From Ruminococcus sp. (GTDB lineage: Bacteria; Bacillota; Clostridia; Oscillospirales; Ruminococcaceae), in assembly GCA_021770655.1 (NCBI GenBank), contig JAETQO010000002.1, positions 1 through 64,000 of the forward strand: a stretch of DNA of 64,000 nt, written 5' to 3'. Made by a program: the position numbers and the translations under genes. The notes beneath the pieces were generated by a model. It was not told the DNA's origin and did not search any database. It worked only from the letters and a program-made list of their open reading frames with translations. Positions 1-5,740 of the stretch are shown piece after piece; positions within the stretch are counted from its first letter, which is position 1; each line of letters starts with the position of its first letter.

Positions 1-32
1 GAACAGAGGAAGATTCTTTCTTTCCTCTGTTC
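1..32 (+). terminator. Stem-loop upstream of tRNA-Asn
   Basis: An 11-bp perfect stem (1-11 with 22-32) encloses a 10-nt loop. It sits nine bases before the tRNA and probably ends an upstream transcript that lies outside the window. There is no clear T tract after it, so it could instead be a processing hairpin. Confidence 0.4.
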
Positions 33-40
33 ATTCATAT

Positions 41-116
41 TCCTCCTTAGCTCAGTCGGTAGAGCATGCGGCTGTTAACCGCAGGGTCGTTGGTTCGAGT
101 CCAACAGGGGGAGCCA
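41..116 (+). tRNA. tRNA-Asn (GTT)
   Basis: A complete cloverleaf can be drawn: a 7-bp acceptor stem (TCCTCCT with AGGGGGA), a D arm with AGCTCAGTCGGTAGAGC, an anticodon stem TGCGG/CCGCA around the loop CTGTTAA (anticodon GTT, asparagine), a TTCGAGT T-loop and an encoded CCA end at 114-116. Its last bases form the left copy of a 12-bp repeat whose partner lies at 8937-8948, so this gene is the insertion site of the prophage remnant. The repeat keeps the tRNA sequence intact after insertion. Confidence 0.97.
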
Positions 117-117
117 A
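106..117 (+). repeat. attL core repeat
   Basis: The 12-mer AGGGGGAGCCAA covers the last acceptor-stem bases and CCA end of tRNA-Asn plus one base. It is identical to 8937-8948; identity stops immediately on both sides (C versus A before it, G versus T after it). Confidence 0.75.
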
Positions 118-173
118 GATAAAACCAAGGCGAACCATTTTTATATTTTTGTTAACGGTTGCTTAGGTATAGT

Positions 174-212
174 AATACCCCGTGATTGATTTCACGGGGT
201 ATTTTAGTTATT
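174..212 (+). terminator. Terminator downstream of tRNA-Asn and of the small XRE gene
   Basis: An 11-bp stem (AATACCCCGTG with CACGGGGTATT) is followed by TTTAG on the plus strand. It lies between the tRNA and the convergent small regulator gene, so it can end transcription from both sides. Because the prophage displaced the tRNA's own terminator, this element-borne hairpin now serves the tRNA. Confidence 0.7.
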
Positions 213-387
213 CTCTGCATAGTTCATCAAGTGTAATGCCTAATGCGTCGGCTATTTTTATAGCATTTGATACAAGGCAATCACTGCGCCGCTGAATGTC
301 CTCTAATGTACGTTTGGACAATCCCGTTTTTTCCGAAAGCTGTGACATAGTAAATCCTTTTTTGGTGCGTAGTTCTTTAAGTCTCAC
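208..387 (-). CDS. Small XRE-family HTH protein (59 aa)
   Basis: A GTG-started 59-residue protein consisting of little more than one Cro/CI-type helix-turn-helix: RLKELRTKKGFTMSQLSEKT, then a recognition helix region SKRTLEDIQR and a closing ALGITLDELC motif. The start is chosen because GGAGGG lies six bases upstream. That ribosome binding site overlaps the end of the 34-codon frame upstream, whose TAA directly abuts the GTG, so the two are probably translationally coupled. A likely DNA-binding regulator of the small-peptide locus beside it. It has no partner domain and its targets are unknown. Confidence 0.75.
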   Translation of the reverse strand: MRLKELRTKKGFTMSQLSEKTGLSKRTLEDIQRRSDCLVSNAIKIADALGITLDELCRE

Positions 388-492
388 TTAAATCCCTCCA
401 TTTAAGAGTAAATCGATCAATGCAACTAAAAAAGCTACAAGTCCGATTAACTCTAAAATCTTTAATACAAGTTTTAATGTGTGTGTTTTCAT
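388..492 (-). CDS. 34-aa hydrophobic peptide, coupled to the XRE gene
   Basis: The frame starts MKTHTLKLVLKILELIGL and continues as one hydrophobic helix ending in a short loop. Its TAA stop touches the GTG of the XRE gene and its last codons contain that gene's ribosome binding site, which argues that it is translated. It has no evident ribosome binding site of its own. It could be a membrane peptide of the same locus as the 40-aa peptide at 558-680, or only a translational leader for the regulator. No family is recognised. Confidence 0.4.
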   Translation of the reverse strand: MKTHTLKLVLKILELIGLVAFLVALIDLLLNGGI

Positions 493-493
493 A

Positions 494-522
494 TTGACAA
501 AGTGAACAACTCGTGCTATAAT
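494..522 (+). promoter_or_regulatory. Consensus sigma-A promoter, antisense to the small-peptide gene
   Basis: TTGACA (494-499) and TATAAT (517-522) are separated by exactly 17 bases, a perfect consensus. The -10 box is embedded in a perfect 16-bp palindrome, TGCTATAATTATAGCA (514-529), a possible operator. No plus-strand gene with a ribosome binding site follows. The transcript would run into the 3' end of the 40-aa peptide gene on the other strand, as in antisense-RNA toxin control. Confidence 0.7.
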
Positions 523-557
523 TATAGCATAGGGAGGGCTTACGCCCTACCCTGGTG

Positions 558-680
558 CTACGTTAGTAGCTTGATTAAGATTATAACCCAGCCTATCAGC
601 GAGATTATCTTAATCGTGAGCTTTTCGAGTTGTCCTACCAACTGGGAAAGCTCTTTTATTTTGTTTTCGAGTTTGTTCAA
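558..680 (-). CDS. 40-aa amphipathic/membrane peptide, candidate type I toxin or XhlA-like peptide
   Basis: A TTG-started frame has a strong ribosome binding site (GGAGGTG, 687-693) eight bases upstream. The first 20 residues form a charged heptad-like helix (NKLENKIKELSQLVGQLEKL). The last 20 are a hydrophobic membrane segment with a tryptophan and flanking lysines. A near-consensus promoter (707-735) precedes it and a perfect antisense promoter (494-522) faces its 3' end. That architecture matches type I toxin genes of Firmicutes prophages. Its position beside an endolysin and its coiled-coil-plus-membrane layout also resemble a shortened XhlA-type haemolysin/holin helper. The sequence alone cannot separate these two readings. 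Confidence 0.55.
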   Translation of the reverse strand: MNKLENKIKELSQLVGQLEKLTIKIISLIGWVIILIKLLT

Positions 681-706
681 CCTTTTCACCTCCTCTCTAT
701 ATTTAT

Positions 707-735
707 ATTATACCACGTTTTAACGTGGGTGTCAG
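707..735 (-). promoter_or_regulatory. Promoter with operator-like inverted repeat for the 40-aa peptide gene
   Basis: On the minus strand CTGACA and TATAAT are 17 bases apart, about 15-20 bases before the ribosome binding site. The spacer is almost filled by an inverted repeat with 7-bp arms, CCACGTT and AACGTGG (713-728), where a repressor could block polymerase. The XRE protein at 208-387 is a natural candidate, but this is inference. Confidence 0.65.
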
Positions 736-790
736 CGAATTTTATAGAAAAAACTTCACAAATTCAAACCTAAATATTTGTGCAAAACAT

Positions 791-835
791 AAAAATGATA
801 CCTCCGCAGAATGTTCCGTGGAGGTATCATTTTTA
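791..835 (-). terminator. Bidirectional terminator after the endolysin gene
   Basis: A long stem (AAAAATGATACCTCC with GGAGGTATCATTTTT) has a 14-nt loop and A/T tracts on both sides. It overlaps the endolysin stop codon at 833-835. Confidence 0.8.
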
Positions 836-1648
836 TATTTTTTTTGTAAATCCCGTTAAGCAAATCCAACCCACACCAGATTTAAGCTTGCCCCATATCT
901 GCCCTGCTACAACCTTTTCTGCAACAATAGTATATGTAATACCATATTTTGCTGTAACGCCTTTGACAAGTGCACAATCTACACCCGCACCCGCTCTGAC
1001 GTTCATTCCATCTTTATAGGTTATCTTAACTTTATATGGCGTAAAGGTATTGCTTGCACCCTGGTTATTATTGGTGTTTGTATTTTTTGCACCAGTCAGT
1101 TTATCAAGCTCAGTTTGTACCGCCTTTACAAAACTATTCCAATAGCCTTTATTTCTGATTGTCTCAGGGCAATTTTTGTTCATCCAACTGCGATGCTGGA
1201 ACAAATTTGCTTTTGCCTTATTGCCTCGAGCGTCTGCACCAGTAACCGCAATAACCTTTTTTATGCCGTACTTATGTAAAACAAACGCCGCAACATAAGC
1301 CGCATTAGTGCGGGCTTTGGCAAAATCTCCGTCGCTGTTAACGCAAATTTCAACGGAGATAGTTTTCATATTACCGTCGCCGCTGCCGTCTCCGTTCGTC
1401 CAGGCGATTTCGTCAAGTGGGTGCATAAGATATGCTTCTTTATCGTCTACAAAATAATGATAGCCGATATAGCCGCCGCTATTGCTATTTGCAAGATTAT
1501 GATAATAGTTGCGGTGAGCTTTGGCATTTGCTCCTTTTGCCCTGTTGCCCGTTTCGTGGATTGTTACGCCGCGAAAGCCTGTTCTTTTTGTTCCAGGTCT
1601 GTGTTTGCTACTGATTTTAACATAATCATTTATAATTTTTATACTCAA
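833..1648 (-). CDS. Phage endolysin, N-acetylmuramoyl-L-alanine amidase
   Basis: A 271-residue lytic enzyme that cuts the amide bond between muramic acid and the stem peptide at phage release. Residues about 20-165 are an Amidase_2/PGRP zinc amidase fold: the GVTIHETGN strand supplies the first zinc histidine, YHYFVDD and SVEICVNSDGD follow, and QHRSWMNKNCPETI gives the second histidine plus the conserved Lys-x-Cys-Pro ligand motif. A Thr/Asn-rich linker (about 185-205) leads to a C-terminal SH3-like wall-binding domain with a VRAGAG start. There is no signal peptide, as expected for an enzyme released through a holin. The holin gene upstream is only a fragment, so the lysis cassette is probably non-functional. 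Confidence 0.93.
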   Translation of the reverse strand: MSIKIINDYVKISSKHRPGTKRTGFRGVTIHETGNRAKGANAKAHRNYYHNLANSNSGGYIGYHYFVDDKEAYLMHPLDEIAWTNGDGSGDGNMKTISVEICVNSDGDFAKARTNAAYVAAFVLHKYGIKKVIAVTGADARGNKAKANLFQHRSWMNKNCPETIRNKGYWNSFVKAVQTELDKLTGAKNTNTNNNQGASNTFTPYKVKITYKDGMNVRAGAGVDCALVKGVTAKYGITYTIVAEKVVAGQIWGKLKSGVGWICLTGFTKKI

Positions 1649-1650
1649 AA

Positions 1651-1860
1651 TTACTCCTCCTTGTCAAAATATTCAATGTTTTTAAGCTTTTTGCTTAATT
1701 TTAATACCCATTTGGCACTAGGATTTATTGCAGCGTAATTTTCGAGGACTGACACAAACTCCATAATTGCAATGTATATAAACACAACTATTGCAGTTAT
1801 ACTCCCCGCAAATGCAGTTAATTTTGGCTCAACCGTATTTAGTGCCGTCTGCGTCCTCAC
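1651..1860 (-). pseudogene. C-terminal fragment of a phage holin
   Basis: The frame gives 69 residues with one membrane segment (about 16-35, ITAIVVFIYIAIMEFVSVLE) followed by a basic tail ending KLSKKLKNIEYFDKEE. This pattern matches the last helix and tail of the phage holin family that includes TcdE-like proteins (PF05105). Those proteins are roughly twice as long and have further membrane segments ahead of this one. The missing N-terminus coincides with overlap into the end of the PAPS-reductase-like gene, itself cut short. I read this as a deletion junction, so the product is unlikely to form holes. Confidence 0.65.
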
Positions 1861-2806
1861 AGCACTTGTTCATCCAAAAATCCCATTCTTTTTCATTACG
1901 TCCTCTGAGACGATCGAAACGGTGAGGACGTTGTTCCATATGTATTCCAAATCCACACATTGAACACCCTGTTCTTTGTGCTTTTGTTGTGTAGAGTTTG
2001 CCGTCAAATCCTCTTTTAATTTCGCCGTAAGCTTCGGGTACGGGGACATCAAGTTCAACTGCAAGTTGCAACAGGTCTTGCCGCGTGAATATCGCAAAGG
2101 GGCAAGAACGTACTGTATCTTTCCCGTAATAGTTACAGCCGTTTTTTATCAATGCCCATTCGCGTTGACCTCCCTCGCAAGCCATTAACCCGAGAAATGG
2201 ATAGCTATTATGTTCTTTAGCCCAATTATCGCAAGGCATTTCTTTCATATACTTACAGCACTTTGCTGATACCTTGAACGGTGCAATCTGACATTGCAAG
2301 TCTGGTCTATGTTCCTGGTAGTAACCGCCGAACAGTTTTAACCACTTATCATTAAGCTTGATCCTTTCCGAATGTTGAAACTTACCTTGTGCACCCATGT
2401 CTCCTGTCATAATGGCGTGTATAAATGTTTGCTTTTCCGAATTAGGTTCTTGTAGATTCTCAATTTTGCTTGCTTTCGCTTTGCTTATAACAGGAAATCC
2501 GAATTTTCGTATTACCTCAATTTTTGACATACCCGGAGCAATTCTTATAACTCCGAGCTGTTCGTGCACTTTCTGATTTCCTTTGTCCTCGAGTGCCGAA
2601 ACGGATATTGCAGGAATATCAGATAAACCTATGCTTCTGAGAAAGCAGAGCAATGTAATACTGTCAAGACCTCCAACAGATACATGCACATTGGCGTTAT
2701 ATTTGCTGTAAATTGTGTCGCAAAACTCATATGCTCTCTTTTGTGCATGAAGTTTTTTTGCTTCGTATGGCAGTGATTGCTTTTGCAAAAATTCGTCTAT
2801 CGTCAT
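1829..2806 (-). CDS. Phage PAPS-reductase-like protein, C-terminally truncated
   Basis: A 325-residue member of the adenine-nucleotide alpha-hydrolase/PAPS reductase superfamily often found in phages. The PP-loop near residue 40 reads SVGGLDSITLL instead of the usual SGGxDS, so the first glycine context is altered. A C-terminal cysteine pair (TGCSMCGFGIH) followed by RPHRFDRL is typical of the phage group. Relatives usually continue for about 10-15 residues after KYG, whereas here TGA follows KYG and the next bases are shared with the holin fragment. The start overlaps the upstream gene (ATGA at 2803-2806). The function in phage, possibly thiolation-type DNA modification or sulfur metabolism, is unresolved. 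Confidence 0.75.
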   Translation of the reverse strand: MTIDEFLQKQSLPYEAKKLHAQKRAYEFCDTIYSKYNANVHVSVGGLDSITLLCFLRSIGLSDIPAISVSALEDKGNQKVHEQLGVIRIAPGMSKIEVIRKFGFPVISKAKASKIENLQEPNSEKQTFIHAIMTGDMGAQGKFQHSERIKLNDKWLKLFGGYYQEHRPDLQCQIAPFKVSAKCCKYMKEMPCDNWAKEHNSYPFLGLMACEGGQREWALIKNGCNYYGKDTVRSCPFAIFTRQDLLQLAVELDVPVPEAYGEIKRGFDGKLYTTKAQRTGCSMCGFGIHMEQRPHRFDRLRGRNEKEWDFWMNKCCEDADGTKYG

Positions 2807-3426
2807 TTTGAAATCTCCTTAATTGACATATTTTCCTCTGTCCAACGGCGAAACGCCTCTAAGCCCGCTCGAGCCTGTTGCTGTTCCTGCAACGTGGTTT
2901 TTACTTTGTTCTTGCATTGGAACTTTCGGTAATCAACTTGCCCGACACTAGTTTCCTCTATGAAATCGCTTATGCCGAGTTTGTTCATTTCCTTGATTGG
3001 GTTGGCTATACGCTCCTCAATGAGTGCCGCTTGCAACTGTGCCATGCGTTTTACACCTATACCATATTGTTCTGCGGTTTGTATAAGAGCAAGCTTGACG
3101 TTATCAACAAGCACACGCCTGTTATGCTGATTAAGCACCTTGCACCGTCTCTCGACAAGCTGTGAGATTTTATTGACGTCTATTCCGTAAGCCTTTACGC
3201 CTTGGTCAAGCTTATAATTAAGTACATCATCTTTATCCCATTCGTCAGCTGTTCTGCAAGTATTTTCATAATCGTTTATCCATTCTATGCATTTTTTCGG
3301 ATAAAAGCTTTTTGGAAAAAGTTTATTGAGCGTTATCAGCAAAGTACAGAGTAACTCATAGTTTTTATTGACTACCGCAAATACTACTCTGTTCTTCTGA
3401 TAGTCTTTAAACTTACGGTTAGTCAC
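2803..3426 (-). CDS. Phage protein of unknown function (207 aa)
   Basis: A soluble, charged, helix-rich protein with no signal or membrane segment and no motif I recognise. It is rich in Lys, Asn and Gln and ends with a basic glutamine-rich helix region. It overlaps the start of the PAPS-reductase-like gene by four bases, so both are in one minus-strand early operon driven from the cro promoter side. The central part (about 60-150) contains regular Val/Leu heptads that could mediate oligomerisation. The pairing with a PAPS-reductase gene suggests a shared role, which is only inferred. Confidence 0.6.
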   Translation of the reverse strand: MTNRKFKDYQKNRVVFAVVNKNYELLCTLLITLNKLFPKSFYPKKCIEWINDYENTCRTADEWDKDDVLNYKLDQGVKAYGIDVNKISQLVERRCKVLNQHNRRVLVDNVKLALIQTAEQYGIGVKRMAQLQAALIEERIANPIKEMNKLGISDFIEETSVGQVDYRKFQCKNKVKTTLQEQQQARAGLEAFRRWTEENMSIKEISK

Positions 3427-3471
3427 TCTTCTCGCCCTCTTTCTGTTTATAGCACACTTTTAAACTGTGTT

Positions 3472-3657
3472 CTAAAACTTTGCATTATTAAGCATAAAAT
3501 GCCTACAGCCGAGTGTTAACACCATTTCAATGTAATACTCGAACGTGTAAGGCTTTTCGCCTGCCGCCTTTCTGAGATTATTAAATCTCTCAAAATATGG
3601 CACAAACTCGTCTGTTGTGTCCTTGTACATCTCGATTTTCAATTCAATCTTTTTCAT
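3472..3657 (-). CDS. Small phage early protein (61 aa)
   Basis: Starts MKKIELKIEMYKDTTDEF. I chose the ATG at 3655-3657 because GGAG lies eight bases upstream; an in-frame GTG nine bases further out overlaps that site. The product is acidic-basic mixed and soluble, and its family is unknown. It shares the upstream pattern GGAGTGATTT with the next gene (3742-3990), which suggests common origin of the translation signals. Confidence 0.5.
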   Translation of the reverse strand: MKKIELKIEMYKDTTDEFVPYFERFNNLRKAAGEKPYTFEYYIEMVLTLGCRHFMLNNAKF

Positions 3658-3741
3658 TGAAATCACTCCGTTTCATATAATTTGCACTGTTGTGCTTTGG
3701 AACGGGGCTTGATACGCTCAAACCCCAAAGGGAAGCGGGCT

Positions 3742-3990
3742 TTACACATTCAAGCATTCTTTTTCATATACGGATATAAAGCTGCCTGTCACTTTAAAAT
3801 CGTAGGTGAAATAAATTCCGCCAGGCATAGCCGCGTCGCTGCTGTCATACACCCCGAAATAGTCCCCTAAATCTTTGTCGGTCATATTTAAAAAGTACTC
3901 GCAATCGTCCTCACAATCTAGGGCGTATACTGTCACTTTTTCGGCACTCTTGCCGTAGCCGACGTAATCGCTTTCAAAAATCTTTGTCAT
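3742..3990 (-). CDS. Small acidic phage early protein (82 aa)
   Basis: Starts MTKIFESDYVGYGKSAEKV. The ATG at 3988-3990 is preferred over an upstream in-frame start at 4050 because GGAGTG precedes it. The protein is acidic, with many Asp/Glu and aromatic residues (DCEDDCEYFLNMTDKDLGDY), and predicted soluble. Small acidic phage proteins are often inhibitors of host enzymes, including DNA mimics, but nothing here proves that. Confidence 0.5.
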   Translation of the reverse strand: MTKIFESDYVGYGKSAEKVTVYALDCEDDCEYFLNMTDKDLGDYFGVYDSSDAAMPGGIYFTYDFKVTGSFISVYEKECLNV

Positions 3991-4066
3991 AATAAAATCA
4001 CTCCGTTCTATTATTTTGATTTCGTTTTTTCTTCCACTCTTTTTATCCAAAATGCGGACGGTAGTT

Positions 4067-4189
4067 TTACTGCACCGACAGACGAATAACCCTTGCCGTC
4101 TGTTCGATTTTTGTTTTACCTATGGTTAATACTGTTTTGTTTTTAGACCGCTTTACCTGGGCGGTCTTTTCTTTTTGGATTTTTTTCAT
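4067..4189 (-). CDS. Small very basic phage protein (40 aa)
   Basis: The 40-residue frame begins MKKIQKEKTAQVKRSKNKTV and is highly basic. The start is set by AAAGGAG ten bases upstream. The 21 or so bases around this start are the same as those around the cro-like gene start at 4469, so the leader looks duplicated. It lies just downstream of an operator-like repeat (4227-4247) and may therefore be under the same repressor. Confidence 0.5.
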   Translation of the reverse strand: MKKIQKEKTAQVKRSKNKTVLTIGKTKIEQTARVIRLSVQ

Positions 4190-4226
4190 TTTTAAACTCC
4201 TTTCGTAAAGCCTGCTTATATCGCAC

Positions 4227-4247
4227 AACTTACGCAATACGTAAGTT
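4227..4247. promoter_or_regulatory. Operator-like repeat O1 (AACTTAC-N7-GTAAGTT)
   Basis: Perfect 7-bp inverted arms are separated by seven bases. The same arms and spacing recur at 4494-4514. This copy overlaps the last codons and the stop of the cro-like gene and lies about 40 bases upstream of the 40-aa basic protein. Confidence 0.7.
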
Positions 4248-4469
4248 GTAACTAAAAAAAATATCTCCTGCAATATGTGGCGGAATTTCAAGAGTTGCAA
4301 CAAGTTTGTACATTACATCAGACGACGGTTGTGCCTTGCCTTTAAGTATCTTTCCGAGAGTTGTTCTGTCAATCTTGCTTGCCCTTGCAAGGTCAATTGT
4401 TTTTTCGTAACCCTTATCAATCATAATCTTTTTAAGGGTTGTTACGTCGGTTTTGAAAGTCTCTTTCAT
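4230..4469 (-). CDS. Cro-like XRE-family regulator
   Basis: A 79-residue single-domain DNA-binding protein. The helix-turn-helix spans about residues 22-60 (TIDLARASKIDRTTLGKIL with KGKAQPSSDVMYKLVATLEI). It is transcribed divergently from the CI-type gene at 4635, in the standard lysis/lysogeny arrangement. The ribosome binding site AAAGGAG is ten bases upstream. Its own promoter (4516-4544) carries operator O2 over the start point, which implies repression by itself or by the CI-type protein. Confidence 0.85.
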   Translation of the reverse strand: MKETFKTDVTTLKKIMIDKGYEKTIDLARASKIDRTTLGKILKGKAQPSSDVMYKLVATLEIPPHIAGDIFFSYNLRIA

Positions 4470-4493
4470 TTTTAAACTCCTTTCAATGTTATA

Positions 4494-4514
4494 AACTTAC
4501 CTATTACGTAAGTT
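4494..4514. promoter_or_regulatory. Operator-like repeat O2 at the cro promoter
   Basis: AACTTAC and GTAAGTT are seven bases apart, with the outer symmetry extended to ten bases per arm (ATAAACTTAC/GTAAGTTTAT). It lies directly downstream of the -10 box of the cro promoter, covering the expected transcription start. Confidence 0.75.
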
Positions 4515-4515
4515 T

Positions 4516-4544
4516 ATAACATCACATATTACAGCGGTTGTCAA
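4516..4544 (-). promoter_or_regulatory. Promoter of the cro-like early operon
   Basis: On the minus strand TTGACA (4539-4544) and TGTTAT (4516-4521) are 17 bases apart. The transcript would begin inside operator O2. Confidence 0.7.
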
Positions 4545-4584
4545 CCCCTTTTTGTGATTTTTTTTTATTTTTGCATAAAATGAC

Positions 4585-4613
4585 TTGCATTTTGCGAAAG
4601 TTTATGCTATTAT
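4585..4613 (+). promoter_or_regulatory. Promoter of the CI-type repressor gene
   Basis: TTGCAT (4585-4590) and TATTAT (4608-4613) are 17 bases apart, about 20 bases before the start codon. Inverted copies of GCATAAA/TTTATGC (about 4573-4607) overlap it and may be a separate operator. Confidence 0.65.
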
Positions 4614-4634
4614 ATATTCAAAGGTGGTGAAAAA

Positions 4635-5096
4635 ATGGCAATTTTACAAGATAGAATAAAACAACGAAGGTTAGAATGTGGCTATACTTTAGCAGAACTT
4701 GCAGAATTGCTTAATGTCAAAGAGGCTACTGTACAACGTTATGAAAGCGGAGAAATCAAAAATATTAAGCACGAAACAATTTTTAAACTTTCACAAATAT
4801 TGAAATGTGATCCTGCGTATTTAATGGGCTGGAAAGACGATGTATTAACCTCAAATAAAAAACAATTAGAATTGCACCTGACAACGCATGAATGTGAACT
4901 AGTAGAGGCATACAGACAAATGCCCCAAATGCAGGCGGCTGTTGATCGACTGCTAGGAATTAAGGAAGCTGAACCAGGTATACAAGTATACCGAGCAGCA
5001 CACAGCGACAACAACCATGAGGACGAAATAATAACTATATCGGCGGAACGTCTCCAAAGGCTCAAAGACGCACCAGAGACAGACGAAGATTTATAA
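4635..5096 (+). CDS. CI/ImmR-type XRE repressor
   Basis: A 153-residue regulator with an N-terminal helix-turn-helix (residues about 7-62: IKQRRLECGYTLAELAELLN, EATVQRYESGEIKNIKHETI, LKCDPAYLMGW). The C-terminal half has no S24 peptidase signature, so it is not a LexA-like self-cleaving repressor. The next gene is an ImmA/IrrE-type metallopeptidase. In ICEBs1 and phi105-like elements such a pair works by protease-mediated cleavage of the repressor, and the same wiring is inferred here. AGGTGG precedes the ATG. Confidence 0.88.
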   Translation: MAILQDRIKQRRLECGYTLAELAELLNVKEATVQRYESGEIKNIKHETIFKLSQILKCDPAYLMGWKDDVLTSNKKQLELHLTTHECELVEAYRQMPQMQAAVDRLLGIKEAEPGIQVYRAAHSDNNHEDEIITISAERLQRLKDAPETDEDL

Positions 5097-5110
5097 TTAC
5101 ATAATAAAAT

Positions 5111-5137
5111 CTCGCTAGGTTATAATATCCTAGCGAG
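5111..5137 (+). promoter_or_regulatory. Hairpin over the ImmA ribosome binding site
   Basis: A perfect 9-bp stem (CTCGCTAGG with CCTAGCGAG) has a 9-nt AT loop. The 3' arm includes the GAG of the GAGGTG ribosome binding site for the protease gene at 5147, so translation of the protease could be held low by this structure. Confidence 0.55.
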
Positions 5138-5146
5138 GTGATGTGA

Positions 5147-5716
5147 TTGATATATGGCGTTTATAAAAATGCCCGCAATGCTGCGTGGCAATGTTTGATT
5201 GATTATAACGTGACTGAATTACCGGTAAAACCGTCACGAATCGCTCGGGTGGCGGGGATAAAGGTAATAAAAAATAGTGATGTGCATGAACTAGAGCCGC
5301 ACGAAAGCGGATCAAGCACTTTAGAGGGTAACCAATGGTATATAGTATATGACGACGAAAACACAAAACAGCGTTGCCGTTTTACCATTGCCCACGAACT
5401 AGGACATATATTTTTAGGACATGAACTGAAAAAAGGCTATCACACTCGCAAATTTGATATAACAAAGCCTGCTGTCGAGCAGGCGGCGGATATATTCGCT
5501 TCGAGGCTGTTAGCTCCTGCGTGTGTCTTGTGGACATTGGACGTTCACACGGCGGCAGAAATAGCGGCGTTGTGTGATATATCAAACTCCGCCGCGCAAA
5601 TCAGAGCCGAGCGAATGATAGAACTATACTCGCGAAATAGATTTCTTACAAGCCCGCTTGAAAAGGCCGTTTATAAGAATTTCGAGGGGTATATACAAAA
5701 GAAAAAGGCGGAATAA
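5147..5716 (+). CDS. ImmA/IrrE-family metallopeptidase
   Basis: A 189-residue zinc protease. The motif FTIAHELGHIFLGHEL (about residues 80-95) contains the HExxH zinc-binding helix, followed by a helical region with QAADIFASRLLAP, the family's second conserved block. The TTG start is used because GAGGTG lies nine bases upstream and an in-frame ATG further up is followed at once by a stop. It immediately follows the XRE repressor, its likely substrate. No membrane segment is present, so it acts in the cytoplasm. Confidence 0.88.
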   Translation: MIYGVYKNARNAAWQCLIDYNVTELPVKPSRIARVAGIKVIKNSDVHELEPHESGSSTLEGNQWYIVYDDENTKQRCRFTIAHELGHIFLGHELKKGYHTRKFDITKPAVEQAADIFASRLLAPACVLWTLDVHTAAEIAALCDISNSAAQIRAERMIELYSRNRFLTSPLEKAVYKNFEGYIQKKKAE

Positions 5717-5740
5717 TTCCGCCGTACATAGGGATTTATA

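Noticed and set aside
481-723. Plus-strand 80-codon frame downstream of the consensus promoter
   Set aside because: It starts upstream of the promoter, has no ribosome binding site, and is the mirror of the small-peptide gene on the other strand; the antisense RNA reading is better.
2803-5716. Defence island with PAPS-reductase (DndC-like) and associated genes
   Set aside because: The PAPS-reductase-like protein is of the common phage type and lacks DndB, DndD and DndE partners; the surrounding genes are ordinary phage early and immunity genes.
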